Positions 8,975 through 18,211 of a DNA stretch of 64,000 bases are shown piece after piece. Made by a program: the position numbers and the translations under genes. How positions within the stretch are numbered: position 1 is the first letter of the stretch; every line of letters begins with the position of its first letter. Under the pieces are notes generated by a model. It was not told where the DNA came from. It saw nothing but the letters and a program-made list of their open reading frames with translations, and did no database searches. Source of the DNA: Allobosea sp. OK403 (GTDB lineage: Bacteria > Pseudomonadota > Alphaproteobacteria > Rhizobiales > Beijerinckiaceae); contig NZ_FOQV01000007.1 in NCBI RefSeq assembly GCF_900113835.1, positions 210,944 to 274,943 of the forward strand, read 5' to 3'.

Positions 8975-9889
8975 ATGAGCGGCGAGATCGAGTTCGACAG
9001 GACGGCCACGACCCCGCCGGGCGAGATCGCGGAGCTCTCGCCATTGGTCCGGCGCGTCATCGCTGGGAATGGCGGGCCGATGACCTTCACCGGCACCTGT
9101 ACCTATATCGTCGGGCGCGGCCGGGTCGCGATCATCGATCCGGGGCCGGACGACCCAGCCCATGTCGCGCGGCTGCTCGCGGCGGTGGCCAGTGAGACCG
9201 TGACCGATATCGTCGTCACCCACACCCATCGCGACCATTCGCCGGCCGTCCCCGCCGTCAAGGCAGCGACTGGCGCGCGCATCGTCGGCTGCGGCCCGCA
9301 TCGCGCGGCGCGCGAGCTTGCACTCGGCGAGGTGAATCCGCTCGATGCCGCGGCTGACCGTAGCTACGCGCCCGACCTGCTGATGCGCGACGGCGACCAT
9401 GTCTCCGGGCCAGGCTGGACGCTGACGGCGGTCGACACCCCCGGCCACACCGCCAACCATGTCGCCTTCACTCTTGCCGAGGAGGCGAGCCTGTTCTCGG
9501 GCGACCATGTCATGGCCTGGTCGACGAGCGTCGTTGCTCCGCCCGATGGCTCGATGGCGGCCTATATGGCCTCGATCGAGAAACTGCGCGGCATGGAGCA
9601 CCGCCTCTACTGGCCCGGCCATGGTGGTCCCGTCATGGAACCGCAACGCCTCCTGCGCGGCCTGGTGCAGCATCGTCGCCAGCGCGAGGCGGCGATCCTC
9701 AACCGGTTGAGCGTGGGTGACGAGCGCATCGCCGAGATGGTGCCGGCGATCTATCAGGGGCTCGCCCCGGCCTTGCATGGGGCGGCCAGCTTATCGGTGC
9801 TGGCGCAGCTGGAAGATCTCGTCCAGCGCGGCAGCGTCTCCTGCGACGACGCCCTGCCGCTGCTGACGAGCCGCTACCGGCGAATCTAG
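8975..9889 (+). CDS. metallo-beta-lactamase-fold hydrolase
   Basis: The 304-residue protein carries the MBL zinc signature THTHRDHS, a second metal His in DTPGHTANHV, an acidic ligand in LFSGDHVMAW and a distal His in WPGHGGP. A C-terminal helical winged-helix-like part is typical of LACTB2/hydroxyacylglutathione hydrolase-like proteins. Start at ATG 8975; the extra 26 residues upstream are Arg-rich and out of family. A clear paralogue lies at 33471-34295 with matching HTPGHASDH, LFSADHVMSW and LPGHGPP motifs. The substrate is unknown. It converges on the DUF1499 gene with 2 nt between stops. Confidence 0.85.
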   Translation: MSGEIEFDRTATTPPGEIAELSPLVRRVIAGNGGPMTFTGTCTYIVGRGRVAIIDPGPDDPAHVARLLAAVASETVTDIVVTHTHRDHSPAVPAVKAATGARIVGCGPHRAARELALGEVNPLDAAADRSYAPDLLMRDGDHVSGPGWTLTAVDTPGHTANHVAFTLAEEASLFSGDHVMAWSTSVVAPPDGSMAAYMASIEKLRGMEHRLYWPGHGGPVMEPQRLLRGLVQHRRQREAAILNRLSVGDERIAEMVPAIYQGLAPALHGAASLSVLAQLEDLVQRGSVSCDDALPLLTSRYRRI

Positions 9890-9891
9890 CT

Positions 9892-10668
9892 TCAGCGGGT
9901 CTCGACCAGCAACTCGACCTCTTCAGCGAAGGCCGCGATGCGCGCGGCGTTGGCGCCGAGATCATGCGTGCCGAGGCGCGAGGCCGAGCGGATATCGATC
10001 CGGCTGCCATCGGCACGCGGGCGCACCCGGATGGTGATGTCGTCGGAGAAGCGCAGCAGGCGCGTGCGCGCCACCGCCTCGATGCGGCCAGCCCCGCTGC
10101 GGCCGCCCGGCCGCGCCGATTCGAGCACCTGCCAGCCACGATTGAGCGCCGCGCGCCTGGCGATGTCGAAAGCCATCTCCGCCGGCACCTCCAGAATGAT
10201 CGGCAAGGTCTTGGGGTAGGCCTGGCGCTGAGCCCGCCGCAGCTCAGGCGAGACATCGGGCGGTACACGGCCCTTGCGCGCATCGAGCGCGACGCGCGAG
10301 CGGCTGAAGGCGGGTGGGTCGTCGATATCGGTCGAAATGTCGTTCAGGGCCGGCAGCGTGACGAGCTTGAAGCCGACATAGCCTGCCGGCGCGAGCAGCA
10401 GCAGGGCGAGGGCGAAAGCCTGGGCCGCCATGCCGACGCCGCGATGGCCGGACTGCCAGATGCGGATGAAGGCCAATACTGACAGGAGCAGCGCGAGCAG
10501 CACGAAGCCATAGGCGCCCAGGATCGGAGCCAGCCCCTGCAGGCTCGGCTCGCCCGCCCGGAACACCAGCACCGACAGCAGCAGCACGGCGAGCGAGAAC
10601 CAGGCCAGCCGCCGGCTCCATAGCGCGGCGCGCGAGACAGGCTCCTCGAAGACGAGACGACGATGCAT
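9892..10668 (-). CDS. DUF1499 membrane protein
   Basis: The 258-residue protein has three predicted membrane helices in the first 110 residues (near 22-40, 48-68 and 80-103). A soluble domain follows, with DDPPAFS, IARRAALNRGWQVL and a terminal beta-rich part containing RVRPRADGSRIDIRSASR, which matches the DUF1499 pattern. DUF1499 has no established biochemical function. The gene converges with the MBL hydrolase and is divergent from the enoyl-CoA hydratase-like gene. Confidence 0.8.
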   Translation of the reverse strand: MHRRLVFEEPVSRAALWSRRLAWFSLAVLLLSVLVFRAGEPSLQGLAPILGAYGFVLLALLLSVLAFIRIWQSGHRGVGMAAQAFALALLLLAPAGYVGFKLVTLPALNDISTDIDDPPAFSRSRVALDARKGRVPPDVSPELRRAQRQAYPKTLPIILEVPAEMAFDIARRAALNRGWQVLESARPGGRSGAGRIEAVARTRLLRFSDDITIRVRPRADGSRIDIRSASRLGTHDLGANAARIAAFAEEVELLVETR

Positions 10669-10790
10669 CGCCTTTAGGTGACGCTGCGGCGGGCGGAAGG
10701 CAAGGCCGGCGATGATTCGCCGTCCATCGGCTAGAGTCCGTTGGCAACTCCGCGAGCCCTAAGGGCGGATAACAGAGAAGGATGCTGATC

Positions 10791-11576
10791 ATGGCCGATA
10801 CGGCGGTCACCGCGACATTCGATGCGGCAAGCGGCATCGCCCGCATCACCTTCAACCGTCCCGATGTGCTGAACGCCATCGATGTCGCGACCGCGACGGC
10901 CTTTCGGGAGGCTGTGTCCAATGTCGTCGCGCAGGCGGGCCTGCGCTGCATCGTTCTCGCCGGAGCAGGGCGCGCTTTCGTGGCAGGCGGCGATGTCGCG
11001 AGTTTCGGCGATGAACCGGCTCAGATCGTTGACGCCCTGCTCGGAGCGCTCCACCCCGCGATCCTCGCCTTGCGCGCCTGCCCAGCGCCCGTCCTTGCCG
11101 TCGTGCAGGGGCCGGCTGCCGGTGCCGGTCTGAGCCTCGCGCTCAGCGCCGACATTTTGCTGGCAAGCGACAAGGCTCGCTTCGTCATCGCCTATGACCG
11201 CATCGGCGCGCCGCCCGATTGCGGCGGCACCTGGTTCCTGCCGCGCAAGGTCGGGCGCGGACGCGCCTTCGCCATGATGCTGCTCGGGCAGGTTCTCGAT
11301 GCGCAGGCCGCGCTGGCAGCCGGCATCGTCGCCGAGGTCGTGCCGCAAGCCGAGCTCGAAAGCCGCGCAGGCGAGATCGCCGCGCGCATCGCAGCGGGCC
11401 CGACAGAGGCCTATGGCAGCTTCAAGCGCCTGATCGACGATGCGTTCGCCACGCCATTGGAGGCGCATCTGGAGAACGAGCGCCGGCGCTTTCTGGAGGC
11501 GACGCGGACGCAGGATTTCCGCGAGGGTGTCGCGGCCTTCCTCGGCAAGCGCGAACCGGTCTTTCGCGGGCGGTGA
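10791..11576 (+). CDS. enoyl-CoA hydratase/isomerase family protein
   Basis: This is a 261-residue crotonase-fold protein. NRPDVLNAID near the N-terminus, the oxyanion-hole region AGRAFVAGGDVASF, and VQGPAAGAGLSLALSADI are family signatures. At the usual second catalytic acid position the sequence reads APPDCGGTWFLPRKVG, so the exact reaction (hydratase, isomerase or other) is not settled. ATG 10791 is chosen because AGAAGGA lies 9 nt upstream; ATG 10782 would be too close. It appears monocistronic and is followed by a long inverted repeat. Confidence 0.88.
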   Translation: MADTAVTATFDAASGIARITFNRPDVLNAIDVATATAFREAVSNVVAQAGLRCIVLAGAGRAFVAGGDVASFGDEPAQIVDALLGALHPAILALRACPAPVLAVVQGPAAGAGLSLALSADILLASDKARFVIAYDRIGAPPDCGGTWFLPRKVGRGRAFAMMLLGQVLDAQAALAAGIVAEVVPQAELESRAGEIAARIAAGPTEAYGSFKRLIDDAFATPLEAHLENERRRFLEATRTQDFREGVAAFLGKREPVFRGR

Positions 11577-11650
11577 GCCTGCCTGCGATCGCAGCGGAGC
11601 TTCGACTTATACCGTCACGGCCTCCAGAGCTGACCGATGGCGCTGTCCTC

Positions 11651-11823
11651 CGCCGTCATTCCGGGACATGGCGAAGCCAATAACGCGAAAGAATATGGGC
11701 CCGGAACCCAGAACCGATGCGGGTCGTCGTGAAGCGAGCCGGTGCCTCGCGCCTTCTCGAGCAGCGGCATCGGTTCTGGGTTCCGGGCTCGATCCTTCGG
11801 ATCGCCCCGGAATGACGGCGGCG
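11651..11823. repeat. long imperfect inverted repeat, copy 1
   Basis: Outer arms CCGTCATTCCGGG and CCCCGGAATGACGG and inner arms CCCGGAACCCAGAACC and GGTTCTGGGTTCCGGG form a long cruciform-capable element. A small hairpin CGATCC-TTC-GGATCG is embedded in it. The right arm is nearly identical over about 48 bp to the element at 58591-58746. It fills the gap between convergent genes and could also terminate transcription. Confidence 0.85.
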
Positions 11824-11858
11824 ACTCAGCCATAAGCCGGGGCCAAACGCCGTCAGTA

Positions 11859-13481
11859 TTATGCCGTCACCGCCTCGCGCCTTAATCCGAAGTCGCGACC
11901 GGGAATCGAGGCGAGCAGCGCCCGCGTATAGGCATGCTGCGGGTTGCCGAAGACCTCGCCGATGAGGCCGGTCTCGACCACCTCGCCGCTCTTCATCACC
12001 GCGACGAGATCGCAGACCTGTGCCGCGACGCGCAGATCATGGGTGATGAAGACGATCGACAGGCCCAGCCGCTGCCGCAATTCGGCGAGCAGCTTCAGCA
12101 CCTGTGCCTGCACGGAAACGTCGAGCGCCGAGACTGGCTCGTCCGCCACCAGCACATCCGGCTCCAGCGCCAGGGCCCGCGCAAGGCCGATCCTCTGGCG
12201 CTGGCCGCCGGAGAATTCATGCGGATAGCGGTCGGTCGCTGCCGGGTCGAGCCCGACCAGTGCGAAGAGCTCCCTGGCGCGGGCCAGAGCCTGCTCGCGC
12301 GGCGTGCCATGTACGATCAGCCCTTGCGCCACCAGTTCGCCGGCCTTGCGGCGGGGATTGAGCGAGGCGAAGGGATCCTGGAACACCATCTGGATATGGC
12401 GGGTCTCGGTCCGCATCTCCTCGCGGGTCAGGCAGGCCAGATCGCGGCCGTTCAGACGGATCTCGCCGCTTTCCGGGTCGATCAGGCGCACAAGGCAGCG
12501 CGCCAGCGTCGACTTTCCGGAACCGGACTCGCCGACAATGCCGAGCGTGCCGCCCTTGGGCAGCACCAGTGAGACATCCTTGACCGCATGGGTCACGCGC
12601 TGCCCACGTCCGAGGAAGCCGCCGGTACGATAGGTCTTGGAGACATGCTCCATGCTCAGGATCGGCTCGGTCGAAAGCGCGCGCGGCGGCGGCGCCTTCA
12701 GCGGCGGCACGGCGGCGATGAGCTGCCTGGTATAGGCGTGTTGCGGGTTCTCGAGCACGGTGCCGACGCTGCCCTGCTCGACGACGCGGCCCTGGCTCAT
12801 CACCGCGACCCGGTCGGCGATCTCGGCGACGACGCCGAAATCATGGGTGATGAACAGCACGGCAGTGCCCTTGCGCTTCTGCAGGTCGCGGATCAGCTCG
12901 AGGATCTGCGCCTGCGTCGTCACGTCGAGCGCCGTGGTGGGTTCGTCGGCGATCAGCAGCTTGGGGTCGAGCGCCAGCGCCATCGCGATCATGGCGCGCT
13001 GGCGCTGGCCGCCGGAGAGTTCGTGCGGATAGGCTTTTGCGGCCAGCGCAGGATCGGGAATGCGAACCTCTTCGAGCAGCGCCAGCACGCGCGCGCCGAT
13101 CTCGGCTTTCGAGAGCTGCGTGTGGATCTCGAACATCTCGCCGATCTGGTCGCCGATCGAGCGCAGCGGGTTCAGCGCCGTCATCGGCTCCTGGAAGATC
13201 ATCGCGATGCCGGCGCCGCGCACCCTACGCATCTGCGCCTCGCTGACGCCGGCGAGATCGTGCCCCTCGAACAGGATGCGCCCGCCATCGATCTCCACGC
13301 CGTCCGGTAGCAGGCGCATGATCGCATTGGCGGTCATCGATTTGCCAGAGCCGGACTCGCCGACGACGCAGAGGATTTCATTGGCGGCGACCGAAAGCGT
13401 CACCTCCGTCATGGCGTGCGAGCGATCCGCGCCCTTCGGCAGCTTCACGCTGACGGCGTCGAGAACGAGGATCGGGCTCAT
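11859..13481 (-). CDS. fused double ATPase of a peptide/nickel-type ABC importer (DppD-DppF fusion)
   Basis: This is a 540-residue protein with two complete ABC domains. Each has a Walker A (GESGSGKS near residues 40 and 320), signature LSGGQRQR or FSGGQRQR, a Walker B with LLIADEPTTALDV or VLVADEPVSALDV, and an H-loop. It energises uptake by the two permeases encoded upstream. In most bacteria the two ATPases are separate genes; the fused form is well known in alphaproteobacteria. ATG 13481 overlaps the stop of the upstream permease (ATGA), while a longer frame start at 13589 would overlap deeply and is rejected. Confidence 0.93.
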   Translation of the reverse strand: MSPILVLDAVSVKLPKGADRSHAMTEVTLSVAANEILCVVGESGSGKSMTANAIMRLLPDGVEIDGGRILFEGHDLAGVSEAQMRRVRGAGIAMIFQEPMTALNPLRSIGDQIGEMFEIHTQLSKAEIGARVLALLEEVRIPDPALAAKAYPHELSGGQRQRAMIAMALALDPKLLIADEPTTALDVTTQAQILELIRDLQKRKGTAVLFITHDFGVVAEIADRVAVMSQGRVVEQGSVGTVLENPQHAYTRQLIAAVPPLKAPPPRALSTEPILSMEHVSKTYRTGGFLGRGQRVTHAVKDVSLVLPKGGTLGIVGESGSGKSTLARCLVRLIDPESGEIRLNGRDLACLTREEMRTETRHIQMVFQDPFASLNPRRKAGELVAQGLIVHGTPREQALARARELFALVGLDPAATDRYPHEFSGGQRQRIGLARALALEPDVLVADEPVSALDVSVQAQVLKLLAELRQRLGLSIVFITHDLRVAAQVCDLVAVMKSGEVVETGLIGEVFGNPQHAYTRALLASIPGRDFGLRREAVTA

Positions 13482-14308
13482 CGACCTCTCAGCCTCGGGT
13501 TGAGCGCGTCGTTGAGTCCCTGGCCGACCAGCGAGACGGCGAGCACGGTGACGAGGATCGCGATGCCGGGAATGGCCGAGACATACCATTGCACCCGCAG
13601 CACATCGCGGCCGGCGCCGATCAGATTGCCCCAGGAGGCGACATTGGGGTCCGACAGCTTGAGGAAGGCGAGCGCGCTTTCCAGCAGGATCGCGACCGCC
13701 ATCACGACGCTGGCATAGACGATCACCGGGGGCAGGGCGTTGGGCAGGATCTCGCCGAAGATCAGCTTGGCGTCCTTGAGGCCGAGCGTGCGCCCGGCCT
13801 GGACGAATTCGCGATTGCGCAGCGACAGGAATTCAGCCCGCGTCAACCGCGCCGAAGCTGGCCAGGAGACGATGCCGATCGCGACCGTCACGGTGGTGAT
13901 GGTCGAGCCGAAGACCGCGACCAGCACCAGAAGCAGCAGGAAGTTCGGCAGCGTCTGGAAGGCTTCGGTGACGCGCATCAGCGCGGTATCGACCCAGCCG
14001 CCATAATAGCCGGCGAAGGCGCCGATGGTGATGCCGATCATGATCGAGATCACTGTGGCGACCACGCCGATCAGGAGCGAGATACGCGCGCCATGGAAGA
14101 TCTGCGCGGCGATGTCGCGGCCGGAATTGTCGGTACCGAGCAGGAAGCGCGGATTGCTGAACGGCCAGACCAATGGCCGCCCGGCGAGTGCCAGCGGATC
14201 CTTGGGATAGAGCCAGCCGGCGGTGGCGGCCATGGTGAGCACGGCGAGCAGCAGCAACAGGCCGATGATCGCCGATGGGCTGCGGAGATAGCGTTTCACC
14301 AGCGCCAT
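13478..14308 (-). CDS. DppC-like ABC permease
   Basis: This is a 276-residue inner-membrane permease. It has an N-terminal helix (about 15-35), the conserved LLGTDNSGRDIAAQIFHGAR loop, about five further helices and an EAA loop region (EFVQAGRTLGLKDAKLIFGE). This is the second permease of a dipeptide/oligopeptide-type importer. ATG 14308 begins 4 nt after the stop of the upstream dppB-like gene; a frame start at 14350 would overlap it. The gene overlaps the fused ATPase by 4 nt. Confidence 0.9.
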   Translation of the reverse strand: MALVKRYLRSPSAIIGLLLLLAVLTMAATAGWLYPKDPLALAGRPLVWPFSNPRFLLGTDNSGRDIAAQIFHGARISLLIGVVATVISIMIGITIGAFAGYYGGWVDTALMRVTEAFQTLPNFLLLLVLVAVFGSTITTVTVAIGIVSWPASARLTRAEFLSLRNREFVQAGRTLGLKDAKLIFGEILPNALPPVIVYASVVMAVAILLESALAFLKLSDPNVASWGNLIGAGRDVLRVQWYVSAIPGIAILVTVLAVSLVGQGLNDALNPRLRGR

Positions 14309-14312
14309 CGCC

Positions 14313-15290
14313 TCAGGCCCCTGTGGTGATGCGCGGGTCGAGCCGAGCATAGAGCAAGTCGACGATGAAATTGACCGCGATCACCAGCAGCGCCGAGACG
14401 AAGACGATGCCGAGCAAGGTGTTGAGGTCGCGCTGCACCACGGATTCATAGGCAAGGCGCCCAAGTCCCGGCAGCGAGAACACGCTCTCGACCACGACCG
14501 AGCCGCCTAGCATCGTGCCGGCCTGCAGGCCGATCAGCGTCACCATCGGCAGGAGCGCATTGCGCAGGACATGGCGTACCACGACCCGGGTCTCGTCCAT
14601 GCCCTTGGCCCGGGCCGTGCGGACGAAATCGAGGTTCAGCACCTCCAGCATCGAGCCGCGCATGATGCGCAGATAAATCGCCATGTAGAACAGGCCGAGC
14701 GTCAGCGTCGGCAGGACGAGGTGCTGCGCGATGTCGAGAATGCGCGACAGGCCGGCATGGGCGATCGTGATGTCCTCGAACCCGCCGGCCGGCAGCCATT
14801 GCAGGTAGATCGCGAAGACGACGATCGCCATCAAACCGAACCAGAAGGTCGGCATCGCATAGAAGACGAGGCCGAGCGTCGAAATCAGCGTGTCCGGCCA
14901 GCGATTGACGCCGCGCGCGGCGACGACGCCCAGGATCAGCCCGAAGAAGAAGGCAAGCGACAGCGAGGCGGTCATCAGCAGGATCGTCGCCGGCAGCCGC
15001 TCGGCGATCACGGTCGCGACCGGCTTGCCGTAGATGGCGGAGAAGCCGAGATCGAACCGGACCAATCGCCAGAGATAATTGCCGAGCTGAGCCCAGACCG
15101 AGAGGTCCAGGCCATAGAACCGGCGCAGCTCGCGCGCGGTCGCCGCATCGCCGCCGCCCATCTGCGCCATCATCGCATCGACCGTGTCGCCCGGCGCGAA
15201 TTGCAGCAGCAGGAACACGCCGATCAGGATCAACACCAGCGTCGGGATCGAGGCGGCAAGCCGCCGCCCCGCTAGGACGAGAATGCGCAT
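14313..15290 (-). CDS. DppB-like ABC permease
   Basis: The 325-residue permease starts with MRILVLAGRRLAASIPTLVL, typical of DppB, followed by FAPGDTVDAMM, a periplasmic loop and five membrane helices. The EAA motif reads FVRTARAKGMDETRVVVRHV, and the C-terminus is LLYARLDPRIT. ATG 15290 is chosen; an upstream in-frame extension to 15353 would run into the binding-protein stop region and lacks family similarity. It forms the import channel with the DppC-like protein. Confidence 0.92.
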   Translation of the reverse strand: MRILVLAGRRLAASIPTLVLILIGVFLLLQFAPGDTVDAMMAQMGGGDAATARELRRFYGLDLSVWAQLGNYLWRLVRFDLGFSAIYGKPVATVIAERLPATILLMTASLSLAFFFGLILGVVAARGVNRWPDTLISTLGLVFYAMPTFWFGLMAIVVFAIYLQWLPAGGFEDITIAHAGLSRILDIAQHLVLPTLTLGLFYMAIYLRIMRGSMLEVLNLDFVRTARAKGMDETRVVVRHVLRNALLPMVTLIGLQAGTMLGGSVVVESVFSLPGLGRLAYESVVQRDLNTLLGIVFVSALLVIAVNFIVDLLYARLDPRITTGA

Positions 15291-15330
15291 GGAAATCGGC
15301 CGGAAGCGACGGGTTCGATGGGTGAGGCGC

Positions 15331-16935
15331 TCACTCCGCCAACCACAAATCATGCCAGGAGCTGGAGCCCCAGCGCGGCGTGTTGGAGTGGTTGCGGGCC
15401 TTGGCGTTGATCACGGTCAGGAAGATCTGCTCGATCGGCGTCCAGATCGGGATTTCCGTATTGGCCCGGCGTACGAAATCGCCATAGAGCGCCTTGCGCT
15501 TGGCGACATCGACCTCGGTCGCGGCGTCGTCGATGATCTTGTCGATTACCGGGTCGGTCCAGTCCCATTGGTTGGTCCAGGGCGCGCCCTTGGGCTGGCC
15601 GGAGCGGTACCATACCGTCGTCGAGACGGCCGGGTCGTTGCGGTACTGGTGCCAGCCGGTGGCGAGGTCGAAGGCGTGATCGTCATAGACCTGCTTCAGG
15701 AAGCCACCGCCATCGGTGCGCACGACCTCGACCTTGATGCCGACCTCGGAGAGCGACTGCTGGATGAAGGTGGCGAAGAGCGAGATGTCCTCGCCCCAGG
15801 GCGCGGGCAGCAGCCGCAGCGAGAAGCGCGTGCCGCCAGCGCCGGCCTTGAAGCCGGCTTCGTCGAGGAGCTTGGCCGCGAGCTTCTTGTCGAACGGGTA
15901 CTGCGGGCCGTTATCGGCCGGGTAGAAATCGGTCGAGACCGAGGGCACCGGTCCGGTGCCGCGCTTGGCGAAATCGCCCAGAAAATTCTCGATGAAGAAG
16001 GGGATGTCGAGCGCATGTGCGATCGCCTGGCGGACGCGGATATCGGCGAGCTCCTTGCGGCGGAAGTTGAACTCCACCGTGTTGGTGCGGGCATTGCCCT
16101 CATTGCCCTTGGTCGAGACGATGAAGCGCGGATCCTTGGCGAGGCGGGCGGAGTCCGAGATCGTCAGCCCTGAGAACGGGCTGTAATGGATTTGGCCTGC
16201 TTCCATCTGGGCAGCCGCTGCGGCGCGGTCCGTGACGACGCGCCAGACGATGCGGTCGAGATAAGGCGCGTTCGGCCGCCAGTAATCGGCGTTGCGGTCG
16301 GCGATGACATGCTGGCCGCGCTCATAGGTCACGAATTTGAACGGGCCGGTTCCGATCGGCGCGAGATTGACCGGGTTTTGCCGGATGTCGCCCTTGCCCT
16401 CATAGAGATGGCGCGGCGAGATGTAGCCGAGATCGGGCAGCGCCCGCAGCAGCAGGGCAAGCGGCATCGGCCGCTCATAGCGGAACACGGCGGTCAGCGG
16501 GTCGGGCGTGTCGACGGCGGTGAGGAAGAGCTGCAGCGTCGTGCCGTAGTTCAGGATCTTCTTCCACATCTCCATGGCGGTGAACTGCACATCCGCCGAG
16601 GTGAAGGGCTTGCCGTCATGCCAGCTCACGCCCTTGCGCAGCTTGAAGGTGATGGTTTTGCCGTCGGGCGCCGCCTCCCAGCTCTCGGCGAGCACGCCGA
16701 CAGGCTGGCCGGCCGCGTCGAGATCGACCAATTGCTCCTGGATCTTGCCGCCGATGATGTAGACGCCGGTCGAGGCCTGCAGGCTCGGGTTCAGCTGGCG
16801 CTGCTCCGCACCGTAATGCACCGTGAAGACCCCGCCCTTGCGTGGCGTCGCCTGCGCGAAGGAGCGCATCGGGTTCAGCACGTTCGCGGCAATGGCGGCG
16901 CTGGTCAAAAGCGCGGCGCGGCGGGTCATGTCCAT
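15331..16935 (-). CDS. extracellular solute-binding protein, family 5 (peptide/nickel type)
   Basis: The 534-residue periplasmic binding protein carries a twin-arginine-like export signal (MTRRAALLTSAAIA) and the family-5 pattern: LAESWEAAPDGKTITFKLRK, GVSWHDGKPFTSADV, PIGTGPFKFV and RQAIAHALDI. It captures the substrate for the downstream DppB-DppC-double ATPase. ATG 16935 is preceded by AAGGA. The substrate is unknown; family 5 members bind peptides, sugars, opines or metals. Confidence 0.92.
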   Translation of the reverse strand: MDMTRRAALLTSAAIAANVLNPMRSFAQATPRKGGVFTVHYGAEQRQLNPSLQASTGVYIIGGKIQEQLVDLDAAGQPVGVLAESWEAAPDGKTITFKLRKGVSWHDGKPFTSADVQFTAMEMWKKILNYGTTLQLFLTAVDTPDPLTAVFRYERPMPLALLLRALPDLGYISPRHLYEGKGDIRQNPVNLAPIGTGPFKFVTYERGQHVIADRNADYWRPNAPYLDRIVWRVVTDRAAAAAQMEAGQIHYSPFSGLTISDSARLAKDPRFIVSTKGNEGNARTNTVEFNFRRKELADIRVRQAIAHALDIPFFIENFLGDFAKRGTGPVPSVSTDFYPADNGPQYPFDKKLAAKLLDEAGFKAGAGGTRFSLRLLPAPWGEDISLFATFIQQSLSEVGIKVEVVRTDGGGFLKQVYDDHAFDLATGWHQYRNDPAVSTTVWYRSGQPKGAPWTNQWDWTDPVIDKIIDDAATEVDVAKRKALYGDFVRRANTEIPIWTPIEQIFLTVINAKARNHSNTPRWGSSSWHDLWLAE

Positions 16936-17030
16936 GACGGAAATCCTTGGTCCTGCGATCACGTAACGGAAACGATGCGAGCCTTGGCAGCGCCGGTCAA
17001 CAACGGCGCCGCCCAAAAAGAAGGCGCGCT

Positions 17031-17882
17031 CTACTGTGGTACGAAGCTCACGATGATGCCGTTGGCGGCGCTCGCGGGCACGCTGACGGCGCCGTCATGG
17101 GCGAGCGCCTCTGCGCCGAGCGCAGCCTTCGTCAGCGCGATGTCGGCGCTTTCCAGCACGACCGAAGCCAGCCCCTCGGGCGGGACCCCAGTGCGCGCCG
17201 CCTGCGGGTAGCGCCCGGCGAATGCGGCAGCCTCGGAGAAGAGCACATCGGCGCGTTTGCCGCCGGAGGGCACTTGCCAGCCGCCCTCGACTTCCGAGGC
17301 TGGCTCGTCGATCAGCCGGCTCAGATGCGCGGCTGCCGCCTTGGGGTCGGCAGTGAGAACTTCAACCCGCCGGATGCGGGTCGCACCATTAGCGTGGCTC
17401 TGCCACTCCGGGACCCAGACCGTCTCGCGCGTCAGGTGCTGGCAGGCGAAAATCCGCAGGCCGCCCGGATTCTCGTCCAGCGGCCAGCGAAAGACGTTGA
17501 ATTTGGCCTCGCCGACGCGTCCGCCGGGCAGTTCGACCGGTCGGCCGAAATGCACCGGCCCGTCCGCGGCGATGCCGCGCGCCTGCAATTCGGCGACGCC
17601 GGCGGCGGCATCGTCGGTCGTGAAGGCCACGCGCTCCACACCCTCGCGGGTTCTGAGGAAGTCCCGCATCGGCTTGTTGTGCTCGGTCTCGGTGAGAATG
17701 CCGAGCAGCTCGATATAATCTTCGCCGAACATGATCGTGTAGTTGCCGGAGCCGAGATGCGGCGAATGCGTGCCGCGCGGCGAGACCGTGAACCCCAGGC
17801 GCTTCCAGGCGGCGGCCGACGCATCGAGATCGCGCACCGTAACCATGACGTGGTCGATACCGAGAACATGCTTGAGTGGCAT
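17031..17882 (-). CDS. VOC/glyoxalase-like domain protein
   Basis: This is a 283-residue cytosolic protein. The N-terminal half begins LKHVLGIDHVMVTVRDLDAS and contains FGEDYIELLGI, features of a glyoxalase-like VOC fold; a second module follows after about residue 150. It is the likely first gene of the leftward transporter operon (95 nt before the binding protein). This hints that it acts on the imported compound or a product, possibly as a dioxygenase or lyase. ATG 17882 has AAGGGGG upstream. The 135 nt of open frame further upstream is Arg-rich and not family-like. Confidence 0.8.
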   Translation of the reverse strand: MPLKHVLGIDHVMVTVRDLDASAAAWKRLGFTVSPRGTHSPHLGSGNYTIMFGEDYIELLGILTETEHNKPMRDFLRTREGVERVAFTTDDAAAGVAELQARGIAADGPVHFGRPVELPGGRVGEAKFNVFRWPLDENPGGLRIFACQHLTRETVWVPEWQSHANGATRIRRVEVLTADPKAAAAHLSRLIDEPASEVEGGWQVPSGGKRADVLFSEAAAFAGRYPQAARTGVPPEGLASVVLESADIALTKAALGAEALAHDGAVSVPASAANGIIVSFVPQ

Positions 17883-18211
17883 GACGCCCCCTTGAATCCA
17901 AAGCCAACGGGTGCCGAGTTCAGCCGAACGGGCCCGGCCGCGCAACCGGCGCGCCAAAGCGTTTCCGGCAGATCGCGCTGCGCCGCACACATAGCGTTTC
18001 GAAGATGAAACTTTCAACAGAAGGAAAGAAGACGCGAAAGAACGATCAGTTAATTCTCTTTTCCGGTTGATTTATAGCAAATACATCTCGTCTTGGTCGC
18101 CTTGGGGGGAGGCGCCGACTTGCGGCTGGGACAAAGCGAGGCGAGGATGGCGCCCTTCACCCGGAGGCGCATCATGCTGCGCCTTCGTCTTCGCCTGACG
18201 AGACCCACCCC